Origin: Perkinsus marinus ATCC 50983
Lineage: Eukaryota; Perkinsozoa; Perkinsida; Perkinsidae
Direction: 5' to 3'
NCBI RefSeq assembly: GCF_000006405.1
Contig: NW_003214659.1
Coordinates: forward strand, 462,857 to 493,656
Length of the DNA: 30,800 bases
The notes beneath the pieces are model-generated. The model was not told where the DNA came from and searched no databases. It was given only the letters and a program-made list of their open reading frames with translations. The first letter of the stretch is position 1, and the number at the start of each line of letters is the position of its first letter. Of the stretch, positions 14,838-24,370 are shown piece after piece. A program made the position numbers and the translations under genes.

Positions 14838-17277
14838 ATGCCTCGAGACTGGCAGCAACAACCGCAGCAGGGTGAGGATGACAAGAAAGGTATGCTTAGG
14901 TGGTGTTACTTTTGACGCGCCTCTGAGCTCTGTGCTCAGACTTGTGTTGGTTTCAGGAGGATACGATGGTGGGCAGCAATCCAAGGGCTGGGATGATAAC
15001 TCGGGGAAGAACTGGAAGGGTGCCTCACGTGGATGGAATAAGGGCAGCGGCGCCAGCGGAGGTGATTGGAAATCCAACAACAGGCAGGACAGTTGGGTAG
15101 GCTTGCATACGTCGTAAGAGCACCGATCACCTCGCTTAGAAGGATAATGACAAGTCATGGGAGGATAACGACAAATCCAATTGGCGCGGCGGTGGCGGCG
15201 GGAATAGAAGTAGTGGTTGGAAATCCTCCCCTGAGGCGGAGGGGTCTAAGTCTAAATCATGGCAAGACTCCGGTGATTATGGCAACAAATCTTGGAAATC
15301 TCGAGATGGGTCCAAATGGGGTTCGTCCGAGGCAGCAGGAGGGGATAGTCGGTGGAAGGAGGGAGAGCAGAGTAATGGTGAGCACGAAGGTATCGAACAG
15401 TTCGCGGTTGTAGTGCTGTCTAGTAGGTGAGGAGCCTGAAGCCTGGAAGGATACCAGGAAGGAGAATTGGAGAGGAGGTGGAGGCTGGGAAGATGAGAGG
15501 AGAGGCGCGAAGAACTGGGAGGATGATAGGAACAAAGACGTTGACAATGGCACTGGGAAGGAAGACCCTTGGAAGCAACATGACTCTGGTGAGGGGTGCT
15601 TCTACTCCAGCGTCGATCTTATCATGGTTTGAGGGTGTAGTCCTTAGGATATATAGATGGGGACAAGGAAGATGGACAAGAGCTCGATTCCGGCGACTAC
15701 GATGATGATGTTGATGATGAAGATGCTGCTATTGCTGATATGGAGTGAGTTCATCATCCTACATGAAGTTTGCGGGTATATAGGCTTGTAGATACTCGGA
15801 CGATTGGACTCAAACCCTGGTTTGGGTGAGGAATGCTGTTGCCGGTCAACTCGAGTTTACAATTGGGGATATACCCGAATTCGATAGTGAGTATCATTAC
15901 CCATCCTCCACTGATGGAGCGTCTCTCTATCAGATTCAATTGATACATCATCACTCTGGACCTTTACTGTGTATCGCAATAGAGGTATGCTATTACCACT
16001 ACCCTTTATACCAGTATCTACACCTACCTTCAGTACCGGGATCGAGGCCGTTGAAGATACCTGTTGTGTCTGGAGAGATGGAGGAGCTAGTATTCGCCCC
16101 TCGTCTGGAGGCTAAGGATGATGATGACGTATGGAAGAGGGTCACAGATGAAGGCAAAGTCGAGATGGTGAAAGTATTGAGGGAGCCTTAACATAGAGTG
16201 TAGACTTGATATTGTTCATCATCTCTCAGATGTGCATGGGGAAGGATAGGAACGATGTTCTAGTGTTGGAGCATCCAACAGCTGATAATGACTATAGGGA
16301 TCCCGATCCTACTACTCTCCGCTCGCCAAAGGAGTTCTGGACTCTGGGTATGGTCAATACCCGACGCTCACTATATATACTGATGATCATTACTAGTTAC
16401 GGACATACCAACTCGTAAGATGTGTGTGACCCAGGGTGACAGAGTGCTGTACTTCGACTCGTGGTCACAGCTAGACACTCCCTATATATCAGCAACTTAT
16501 GCAACTAAGCAGGTGGGTGGTGATCCTCTCCGCAATGGGGCATGTTGGGCATATGTTCAGGATCGAGGATCAGTCCTGTTGGGTGACTCTACTGACCGTA
16601 GTTGGGAAGGCTTCTCTGTTGGAGTTAAATTGAGTAATCCTGAACCACGTAGCAATGCTGGAGACTGGGTAACCCAAGCTCCTTCCCAATCACTCTGTAT
16701 CCTTATAGCTGGTAGGGTGGTGAGGTCGATGCAGAGCACGGCAAGAAGAGTAACGAAACACATGGCCAACCTCATTGGTTCAACATCTCACTTAATAGTA
16801 GCGTACTCCTCGTAATTCGCTCATCAATAGTCGTTTTCAGGGGGTAAATTAAATATTTGGGTTCCCAGTGGACCGATCGAAGAAACGGATGAGAAGGTGG
16901 TGTAATCTGACGGCATATAGCCCGATTATCACTCTCGACTCAGATCCTCGTGTTTGAACACTACAGGAAAGAGTCAACATGGATCATACCCGAGGCATGG
17001 CTCCGTACTGGTATTCCTGACGCCGATGTCGATGAGGCTCTGGAATCTAAACAACCCATCAAATCGATGAATGGCTATGTGATAACGCAAGATATGGGCA
17101 TCGGGAGGAATGGATGTCTTATAGGTGTACGCTCAACACTTTTACGGAACTGTACAGTCTCTGCACAAGCACCATAATCATGCTACTGGGGATGAGGATG
17201 ATGCTGAACCTATTGTAGCTCCTCCAGAGGTGGCCGAGAAGCCTCCGATCCAGCAGCAGGTTGGCTCATTGATATGA
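14838..17277 (+). CDS. Tryptophan-repeat protein with unrecognised C-terminal half
   Basis: Starts MPRDWQQQPQQGEDDKK and continues across many 43-70-nt in-phase introns. Residues about 1-190 are hydrophilic and repetitive, with a tryptophan every 8-12 residues in contexts such as KGWDDN, KNWKG, RGWNKG, GDWKS, KSWED, SNWRGGGG, SGWKSS, SKWGSS, and EAWKD; then an acidic stretch (GDYDDDVDDED). The first half would end at TGA 15746-15748, but a 47-nt GT-AG intron (15747... overlapping that stop) joins in phase to YSDDWTQTL and a longer C-terminal part: LWTFTVYRNR, VWKRVTDEGK, VLYFDSWSQLDTPYISATYA, HWFNISLNRGKLNIWVPSG, ILVFEHYRKESTWIIPEAWL and AQHFYGTVQSLHK, ending IQQQVGSLI. I do not recognise this second half. 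Spaced W with flanking G/S/N/K resembles GW/WG 'Ago hook' platforms, but RGG-like RNA-binding disorder is an alternative. The two halves being one gene is inference from splice phase. Confidence 0.68.
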
Positions 17278-17311
17278 TTGAGGCTCGCCTCATCATCACA
17301 CGTCTTAGATA

Positions 17312-17666
17312 ATGAACACGTCCAAGTCCTTCTGGCATGAGCGTGAAGGCAGAGAGGGACGTCTCCAGCAGCTAAGAGAGAAATGTCAGGTCATGAAGGT
17401 AGCTGTACGCATACGGTCCATGAGGGATGACCCCCTCTTGTAGGACTACAACGATAATCTTGCCTCGCAGCTAGAGGAGGCCGAGGGATTGTACAAGGAT
17501 CTCTTTGAGAAGGTACAGCAGATGAAGGAAAAGATTGGGGTAGGTCGATCCTTTCGAGTCTGGACCGATCGACGGTCAAGTCTTGCTCGAAGCTCTGTAG
17601 TTTGAAGCCGCTGGATTAGAGCTCGCTCATCGTCAGGTCACCGATGGCACCGAATCATCTAATTGA
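17312..17666 (+). CDS. Small coiled-coil protein
   Basis: Three exons, 17312-17398, 17444-17539 and 17601-17666, join in phase with introns of 45 and 61 nt to give 82 residues. The sequence is almost wholly helical and charged (REGRLQQLREKCQVMKDYN, QLEEAEGLYKDLFEKVQQM), with a heptad-like pattern over about 55 residues, then a short polar tail ending ESSN. Size and shape recall small subunits of tethering, kinetochore or BLOC-type complexes, but no family is recognised. It begins 34 nt after the stop of the tryptophan-repeat gene. Confidence 0.65.
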
Positions 17667-17977
17667 CTGATTGGCGTGTGAGAATTGAGTAAATGGACAA
17701 TCTTACTTGAGGGTATTGATTTTAACGAGTTTCTACTATGCAGTTGCTGATGTTGACTTCAAAGTGCTGCTTGGGGGAGGCACTTCTCGCCATCGTTTGC
17801 ATAGTGCTACTCATCTCACTTTCCCAAACATACTCCATCCCCTCATGAACCCATCAGTTTTTGGCACTATCTACTGCCACATCAAAAGCCTCGATGGCGA
17901 CTGAGCTTTGATTCGAACATTTAGCATAACAGCAGGGACACATGATACGTATCTATCTCTGACTGAGCTTGGTTACT
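17667..17977. other. Intergenic stretch, nothing recognised
   Basis: About 310 nt between the coiled-coil gene and the next ATG. Several stop codons occur in all forward frames and no family similarity was seen. Confidence 0.4.
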
Positions 17978-18816
17978 ATGGCTGCGCACTCAATCAACGC
18001 ATTCGCAGTTCCCACACAGAAACGGGAACCTCTAGATAGTCCTTCGCCAGTGGTTACCTCAACTGGCCTTATGAGTGGAGTGGAGCAGAGTCCACTTCGG
18101 CAGTTCATTAGCCTTGGTCTGGGTGGTGTAGACGATGACAACTTCTCTTTCATTGTCCTAGATCGTAGAGCCTTTGTTATTTGGAGAGGCTACAGGCTTA
18201 TGACATTGTAGTGCTATGACCTGCGACCGATGCAGTGATATGACCGCTGTTTGGGGATGAAACTCTCCGGAGTGGAGTTGATGTTATATCCCTAGGCCTG
18301 AGCCCCGATGCAACATCTCAGCGGGTCATGCAGTAGTTGTTACCATAGAAACTGGCAGCAGCGGGGTTTTAGGTGACTATAAAGCGGGGCCGGGACGAAG
18401 CGATACGCAAAGCAGGTTTATTTGTAGAGTCGGATCTGGGCGAATATAGGGGGAGAATTGGTGATGAACGATCTGAGTTATTGTTGGGATAATGTACGGG
18501 GTAATGGTCATAGAGAGGCGCAGCACCAGTGGTTATATGGTGATGGAGTAGTTTTCACTTCCTGTGCTCGAACGATAATGGATGTTCGATCTCTTCTTGG
18601 CCTGAATAGATTGTCCTTGACAATTGGGGTCGCGAGGATGCACCTCGACGTGGATTTCCAACGACATCTGAGGCCGCTGTTCAGCATGGGGTTTGTATTG
18701 CTGGGCTCTATATCTCAACGTAGCGACTCAATGTTTCCCATCAGTTTGGTAGTATTGTGTTGCGGCGGTGGAGGGGGATTGGAGATCTCGATGAGGCCCA
18801 ATGGCCACTGATGTAG
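17978..18816 (+). CDS. Unresolved hypothetical gene
   Basis: Exon 1 starts MAAHSINAFAVPTQKREPLD and reads to about RQFISLGLGG. The last exons read coherently as YGDG, IVLDNWGREDAPRRGF, TTSEAAVQHG, FGSIVLRRWRGIGDLDEAQW, ending PLM at the TAG of 18814-18816, with in-phase introns of 63 and 57 nt. The middle (about 18120-18480) offers several competing splice routes and I could not settle them. One alternative leads through KRGRDEAIRKAGLFVESDLG. No family is recognised. A resemblance to the start of nucleoporin Nup155 was considered and dropped. The stop lies only 13 nt before the ATG of the following membrane-protein gene. Confidence 0.35.
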
Positions 18817-18829
18817 TCCTCCTTCAACG

Positions 18830-20277
18830 ATGTCCACAAACACGTTCTCCTGGTTTGAGTACCAGCTACTGGCTCTGACTCTAGGAGGAGGCATGTGTAT
18901 ATCGCTAGTCTTGTTGGAGGCAGCATTAAGAAGGTAGTGGGATAATCGAGGGTGCATTCTTTAATTACTGCCATTGGGTCCAGATACCACATATTGCCAT
19001 TATTATACAATGGCATATTTACAGTTAAGAAGAGGAGGCTAAACTGTTTTAATATCGATATCACTGATGCCCCGATGGGCAAGGTAGAGGAGCCCGTCCG
19101 TATTGTCCGTGGACCCCTCAGATCTCAGAGTATACGTTCTAAGGCTAAGATGAATCTACGCTTGACGATGTGTATAGTACTGTCCTATTTATGGCAGTTT
19201 TGTGTTATAGACTACGTCATTGTCACTCGTGGTGGCTTCCCTAGTAGGCCCCGTTGACCTACCATGCATACCTGTATTCTTGTATCCTGTAGGTGATGAG
19301 TGTCGCAGAGGGTTTGACTGCTTCTCATCACCTCTCAACTTTGACACCATCTTCACTCGAGATATGGATCCAGTGGATTGTGATCGGGAGGAGGATTTCA
19401 ATTCTGGTGGTGGGCAGATTATCGTCAACTGCATGAAGTTTGTTGACCCTAACGCTGCTAATTGGCTGATGCATCTAGCTATTTCCCACTCATTATGGTT
19501 ACTTGTAAGGCTCTCTGATGGTGTGAGCACCATCGAGCTCTCTTCGTTCTAGTTTGCCAAAGCCTTCGAGATTATCGTGTGGATGGCTAGTGGTAACAAA
19601 GCCATGACTACGTTCATGTTGGTGCTGCTCTTACTGTGAGAAGTGCCTCTCTGTGAGTGGGTCGGATGAGCAACTCCTATTAGTTACACAATTGCCGCTA
19701 TTGCATTGTTCTTCGCTGGATTACTATTGGAGTTCACCTCATCATGGATAGGCTTTGTGGTAACTCTATCATTCCCAGCATTCGTAGCCATATGCAGGTG
19801 AGCTCACCGCTGGATCCACCGCTATGCTTATGGTATACTCCTCTTCAGACAAACAGCCTTAGCATTACGTGAGCTTCGCCGTGCAGAGATAGCAAGACTA
19901 CGAACGTCAGTGGGGACTGACTTCGGCTCGGCGGTGGAAGCTTGGACGGCGGCGGCAGCTCAAGATGGAAGTCATGCTCTTCAGCGCGAAGTAGTGATCA
20001 TATGGTTCTGCACAGGCGCCTTCATCGTGGTAGAGTTTCCCTGTTCTAGATCATCATGGATGATACTTTGGAGCAGGGTGCTGAGGGTATGCGTAAGCGA
20101 GTGAACAATGCTATGCAACGTATATACAGCCAGGATACTTATGGCTTAACACTGGATATCGGTGCTGTTAATGTCGAAGTGCCTCCACAACAGTCTAAGT
20201 TTACTACCCAACGGGTGGATGGTCGGAAGAATGATGTGTACTCTAGTAATGGTAATACTGCTTCGCATCTTGAGTGA
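18830..20277 (+). CDS. Multi-pass membrane protein of unknown family
   Basis: Starts MSTNTFSWFEYQ and continues through in-phase introns of about 49-65 nt (for example the one joining ALRR to YHILPLLYNG near 18945-18995). Hydrophobic segments: LLALTLGGGMCISLVLLEA; CIVLSYLWQFCVIDYVIV; WLMHLAISHSLWLLFAKAF; TTFMLVLLLLYTIAAIALFF; and WIGFVVTLSFPAFVAIC, about five candidate membrane helices. Between the second and third lies a cysteine-bearing polar loop (DECRRGFDCFSSP, DPVDCDREED, VNCMKFVDP). The tail after the last helix is charged and helical (RELRRAEIARLR), then MDDTLEQGAEG, ending ASHLE at TGA 20275-20277. Possibly a transporter or organelle membrane protein; no family is recognised. Confidence 0.65.
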
Positions 20278-20416
20278 ATGTTCACCATGTCAATAGCAGC
20301 TCTTGTTGTATAACTTGTTACGAACCACGGATCGTCATTATGATGACCATTGCGTTATTAAGTGGTAGTATAGTCTCCTTTGTCTCGGGTCTAGTACCTT
20401 CTCATCGTTATCCTGG

Positions 20417-21749
20417 ATGACTCGTGCCTCTGACCACCATGGGCAGAAGCAGCAGCGTCACAGTCGGCGTGGTGGTGGGATTATTCTTGTCGCCCTCGGC
20501 ATAGTATGCCTCACCCACTTCCAGCGGTTCGTACTCACAGAGGTATCCCACAGTTCTCAAGGAGCGACGATGGCCAACGAAGAGCTCTCCGTGCCAGCCT
20601 CAAGTTTGACAGCTTCATCACATACCCCGCACTAATGTGTGTGATATCAGGTACACTACGAGGTGCAGTAATCTCTCCTTCCGCTAGACAGCCGAGGTAT
20701 GCCCTGCATATCAACCCGACCTGGTTAATAGCCCCTCTCATGGCCGGCCTTATGCTAGTTGGTTTATCTTTGAGGAAAAGGCTCACCCACAAGAAGAGGA
20801 AAGCGTTTACAATTGCTATAGATGGTCCAGCAGGAAGTGGGAAGAGTGCGGTAGCCGAGATGCTCGCTAGCAGATTGAGCGGGTAATTCAAAAATGCTTT
20901 CTTTCACCAGAGAGCATCCCTCCTGCCAGGTTCACTAAACTCGATAGTGGAGCTCTCTATCGTAGCATTGCTTTATTTGTCGACGAAGGAGACATAAAGG
21001 GGGGCATTGAATCATTGGCTAATGAAACTATACGAGCTTTATTGGACCAGATCATCTTCACCGATGATAAGAGGGTGTTTGTTGGTAGTAATGCGTGAAA
21101 TCGTCGCGCGTTGAGAGCTCTCATTCATTTCACAGGTAATCGTGATATAACAGACGCCATAAGATCACCTCCGATATCAATACTTACGGCCAAGATAGCC
21201 CAGATACCTCAAGTTAGAGCTGCCGTTGTGAACTCCTTGAGAACTAGAGCTGATAACTGCAAGGAAGGTGTTGTTATAGAGGGGCGTGATACAGGTGCTC
21301 TGAGTGAGAGTGAGAATCATTCTTCGATAGTGATACCTATCACATGTGTTAGGATCGGTAGTATTCCCCGATGCCGAGGTAAAAGTATATCTGGATGCCT
21401 CAGCGGAGGAGAGAGCACACCGTCGGCAGAGACAAATAGGTCAGTATAGTCTACTTCTCTTAGTAGACGACGACGACACTCGGATATCATAATCATCCTT
21501 CAGGCGGTGATTTTGCCCGTACGTTGGCTGATATTAAGGCGAGAGATCAGGCGGACTTCTCTCGAAAGCTGGATCCCCTTAGAGTTGCCGATGGAGCAGT
21601 AAGAGTTGACTACTACTTAACGTTACGTTACTCTTTATCGACGATAGGTTGTCATGGACTCTACGGGTTGGAGTGTAGAGAAGACTGTTGATGAGATATC
21701 CAAATTGGTGTACAAGCGACGTCCTCATACTACAATGCGCACTGAGTGA
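20417..21749 (+). CDS. cmk: Cytidylate kinase, bacterial Cmk type, with N-terminal hydrophobic leader
   Basis: Phosphorylates CMP and dCMP using ATP. The kinase core runs in order: [20 protein letters not shown] (P-loop, 20810-20870); [17 protein letters not shown] (after the intron at about 20883-20929); [70 protein letters not shown]; and a C-terminal helix AREDQ-like region [13 protein letters not shown] then [17 protein letters not shown]. These are the Cmk signature blocks, including the CMP-binding insert that eukaryotic UMP/CMP kinases lack. Upstream there is a basic start, a hydrophobic span ([16 protein letters not shown]) and a second one ([15 protein letters not shown]), so the enzyme is probably membrane-anchored or targeted to an organelle such as the relict plastid (inference). 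The first two exons are not fully resolved. Stop at 21747-21749. Confidence 0.87.
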
Positions 21750-22423
21750 TGATATTCTTCATAAGAATATAATTATGTTTCCCATCATAATGTCTTTGGT
21801 TGGATATTGACGTTTGGATATAGGCGAACAATTTCAAGGGGGAATTTTGCAGAGAATATGTAATGTCAGAATATCTCATCGATACACGGTTAGTTACCTC
21901 GGGGAGAGTATGTGACGGCACAACTTGATAACTGAACATCTTGAGGGATTTCCAAAAGGCATATTGGACACCAAATATGGGGATGCAACATCAATGTCTG
22001 CTCAAGTGTGAAAGTTATACATGCGTCGTACTGGGATCGTAGTCCACTTAAGCACATACGGCTATCAATATTATATGTGAGATGGTCACAAGTATATTGA
22101 ATCACGCAGAAGTACGCAGTTATTTCCCGAAATACAGGCAACGATCACCGACTGCAGTGCGCTGTAAGCTTCCCCACACGTCGCTCACCACCCGCCCCTA
22201 TACCATCTTTATGTTCTCTGCAACACAAAACACTGAAATTAACCTTGGAAGCCGCCTTGTTGTGTACAAGATCGCCGACTACCGGTCAGAGTGCAAGCAA
22301 ACTGAAGTGACCACGATAGAAACTTGGCAGCAGGCAAACACCTTCCTCCACAGGTAGTAGCTAGAGATCATCAACACGTAAATATACCAATGAGCGTATA
22401 AGAAGTCTTTGCAACTTGACTAC
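21750..22423. other. Convergent intergenic region
   Basis: Lies between the cytidylate kinase stop and the end of the leftward eS27 gene. Short open frames exist on both strands (for example 22082-22357 forward), but none shows family similarity, splice structure or a repeat. I see only 3' UTRs and spacer. Confidence 0.45.
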
Positions 22424-22816
22424 TTAATCCTTCCTACGATAGGAAGTGCCCTCAGTGAGACGAGCGCGACCACCAGTAGGCTGACAGAGCATCACGTTGC
22501 AGTTACCGCAAAGGACGACAGTCTGAGCGTGCCTGAAATACGACAAAAGTTCATCTATAGCCATCAAATCTAATGCTCAGACGCCGACATCAACGAGCAC
22601 AAATAGAAAATAGTGCTAGGATGCACTTACACCGGGCCACGGGAAAAGTTACTCTACAAAGGACAAGACCCGATATTACGAGAAGACGGTAGTGATCTGT
22701 GAGCAACCAGGGCACTTGACATCCATGAAATAGGAGTTGGGGGATTGTACCAAGCGCTTCAGCTTATGCTTGGACTTCTCAAGTTCGGGATCAGGATGGA
22801 GGAGATCGACGTTCAT
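22424..22816 (-). CDS. RPS27: 40S ribosomal protein eS27
   Basis: Small-subunit ribosomal protein with a C4 zinc ribbon. Exon 1 (22816 down to 22680) reads [20 protein letters not shown], then [20 protein letters not shown] and ITTVFS; exon 2 (22532 down to 22424) reads [20 protein letters not shown], then [15 protein letters not shown]. The join across the intron 22533-22679 is in phase and restores the conserved FSHAQTVV. Total 81 residues; the family is about 84. The four zinc cysteines (CPGC and CGNC) are present. At 147 nt the intron is about three times longer than most others in the window. It is the only housekeeping gene on the minus strand between 1.4 and 23 kb. Confidence 0.96.
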
Positions 22817-23112
22817 GGCAACAATGTGGCGGGCTACTGCTTCAACAATGACATACTCAACGATCTACAATCATCAACTTTTCCACCCCTATAACCAAGA
22901 ATGCATAAAACTGTGTCCATCGACACTGAATCATCACCAGAAGCACTGCTATGTGCGGCTTAAGTGGGTGGACGTCAGGCAGCAAAGGGGAAAGGAAGGT
23001 AAGAAAATATACTAATCGATTTTCGCTATAGTATTTGCGTCCGCCCTGATGATCGATTTGGCCCATTGTAAGGAGCGTCTTGCTAATTGCTCGTAGCAAT
23101 TTGCTACCAGTG

Positions 23113-23316
23113 ATGAATCCTTTCTACCTCTTGACACGTCTGATGGGAAGGGAAATGGAGGAGAATCTCAGGCGATTCCTGGTGGACTCACCGGCCTTCC
23201 TGTACTTTGCCCATCATTCAAGCAAGAAGGGGACAAACGCTGCAGACAAACTTGGTAGTGCAAGGCTACTCTTGGGTGGATCTAATCCTCGCTTAATCGA
23301 CATTCGACGTTTTTAA
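23113..23316 (+). CDS. Possible small protein (weak)
   Basis: An open frame of 67 residues from ATG 23113, beginning MNPFYLLTRLMGREMEENLR and ending with a basic tail (NPRLIDIRRF). It lies 297 nt upstream of the eS27 start, in divergent orientation. Composition is protein-like and the start would be a plausible amphipathic targeting helix, but no family is recognised and the length could arise by chance. Confidence 0.25.
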   Translation: MNPFYLLTRLMGREMEENLRRFLVDSPAFLYFAHHSSKKGTNAADKLGSARLLLGGSNPRLIDIRRF

Positions 23317-23422
23317 TCTCCTACTCAATGCGTATTACTCTCACGAGGCAGTTAAGACTCGTATCTGTGCATTATCTTCCGCCACATCCGTTGGGTATAA
23401 CATTCGTTGGTCCTTACGATCC

Positions 23423-23449
23423 AGTGCGGCCTGATCATCAGGCCGCACT
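23423..23449. repeat. Hyphenated palindrome, 13-bp arms, 1-nt centre
   Basis: AGTGCGGCCTGAT, then a single C, then its exact reverse complement ATCAGGCCGCACT. It lies 78 bp before the tRNA-linked block at 23527. No copy was seen elsewhere in the window. Confidence 0.95.
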
Positions 23450-23526
23450 CTTAAAGGGTTGGCCGGTGCGGCATCACGTGCTGGTGAACCGTTCACCTGG
23501 GAGTGAATCTGAGGGGAGACCTCCGC

Positions 23527-23875
23527 TGCATAATCCACCGGTTCGTACGAAGCACCCCACTCCCCATGGACAAAGTTGGATAGCCTGGAATAGCAGCTCG
23601 TTGTCCTTAACATTGCGCTGGGGGAAGCGGGGACGAATCCGATGGACGAAAACGCTCTTGACAGAATTATATTCAACCCAATTTTCCCCATGGTCATTCG
23701 ACAGTCTGCTCTTAAGTTGAATTGTCTATGGTTGTCGCATCAGCGTGACTATGAAGGTCGTAGTATGACCTGTTCTCAAAACGTTCAATATCCATGAGTG
23801 GAATTAGACTAGTCCCGGAGGGGGTCGAACCCACGACCTATGGCTCATAAGACCATCGCTCTAACCACTGAGCTA
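23527..23875. repeat. 349-bp block, copy A
   Basis: Matches 29413-29761 with a constant offset of 5886 and, by eye, one substitution (A at 23671, G at 29557); a third copy starts at 30627. It begins at TGCATAATCCACCGG and ends at the D-stem of a tRNA on the minus strand (ACTGAGCTA). Outside these ends the copies do not match. The reverse frame of up to 134 codons through the block is a chance frame. Confidence 0.93.
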
Positions 23876-23882
23876 GGCGAGG
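23810..23882 (-). pseudogene. tRNA pseudogene (tRNA-Ile-like) with wrong 5' acceptor strand
   Basis: Minus-strand tRNA body with D-arm GCTCAGTGGTTAGAGC, anticodon arm ATGGT-CTTATGA-GCCAT and T-loop GGTTCGACC. The 3' acceptor strand is CGGGACT, but the 5' strand here reads CCTCGCC, which does not pair with it. The break falls exactly where copy A stops matching the 29.7-kb copy, whose 5' strand GGTCCTG does pair. It was probably inactivated, or captured in this state, by recombination inside the gene. Confidence 0.7.
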
Positions 23883-23897
23883 GGGAAAAATGTGCCC

Positions 23898-23953
23898 GAA
23901 GGGGGGGAAAAAGAGGGGAAAAGAGGAAGAAAAAGAAGGAGAGAAGGGAAAAA
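23898..23953 (+). repeat. Polypurine tract
   Basis: Fifty-six nt of only A and G, including a run of seven G and several GAAAAAG motifs. It lies just beyond the broken tRNA. Such tracts can form triplexes or mark old repeat joints; no function is claimed. Confidence 0.9.
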
Positions 23954-24224
23954 CTAGATGGGCGCGTCAGCGCTCATCTACTCATGAATGATAGTTCTGC
24001 AAGGCTACGTAAGAAGGTTGTGATATGCAATCCGCCCTCGACATTACTACATCAACTGATATCCCCACTTACGTCCAATGATTGAATTACCCTACAATAA
24101 CTCAACAGAAAATCCGTAAAGGAAGGGATCTGCAGGTGCATAGTGAAGTTCACTAAGTGAACGATTATGTGATATTGAGATCTTACCTGAAATGATATAT
24201 AATAATCAGATAGAAGATTCGAGC
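23954..24224. other. Spacer before the transposase gene, no coding signal
   Basis: AT-richer sequence with stops in all frames. I searched by eye for a terminal inverted repeat matching the far side of the transposase gene and found none. Confidence 0.4.
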
Positions 24225-24370
24225 TTACTCTGAAGCCTTCCTTCTTTCATTCTTCTTCCGCCATCGCTCTCTCTGCCGCTCTCTCTGAACACTCTCAAGC
24301 TCGATGAGTGACTCCACGGTGTCGAGAAGGGGGCACCACTTCTTTTGTGCGTAACCAGACTCGTCCTCTT

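Noticed and set aside
17978-18400. Nucleoporin Nup155-like N-terminus
   Set aside because: A few short stretches looked similar, but they need different frames that no consistent splicing joins.
23341-23697. Minus-strand frame repeated at 29179-29583 and 30393-30797
   Set aside because: It recurs only because the DNA block is repeated, and in two of the three places it overlaps tRNA genes; no protein family.
23810-23882. Plus-strand tRNA-Met with a CTCATAA loop
   Set aside because: The loop is a mirror effect of a palindromic anticodon stem; D-arm, T-arm and promoter boxes read correctly only on the minus strand.
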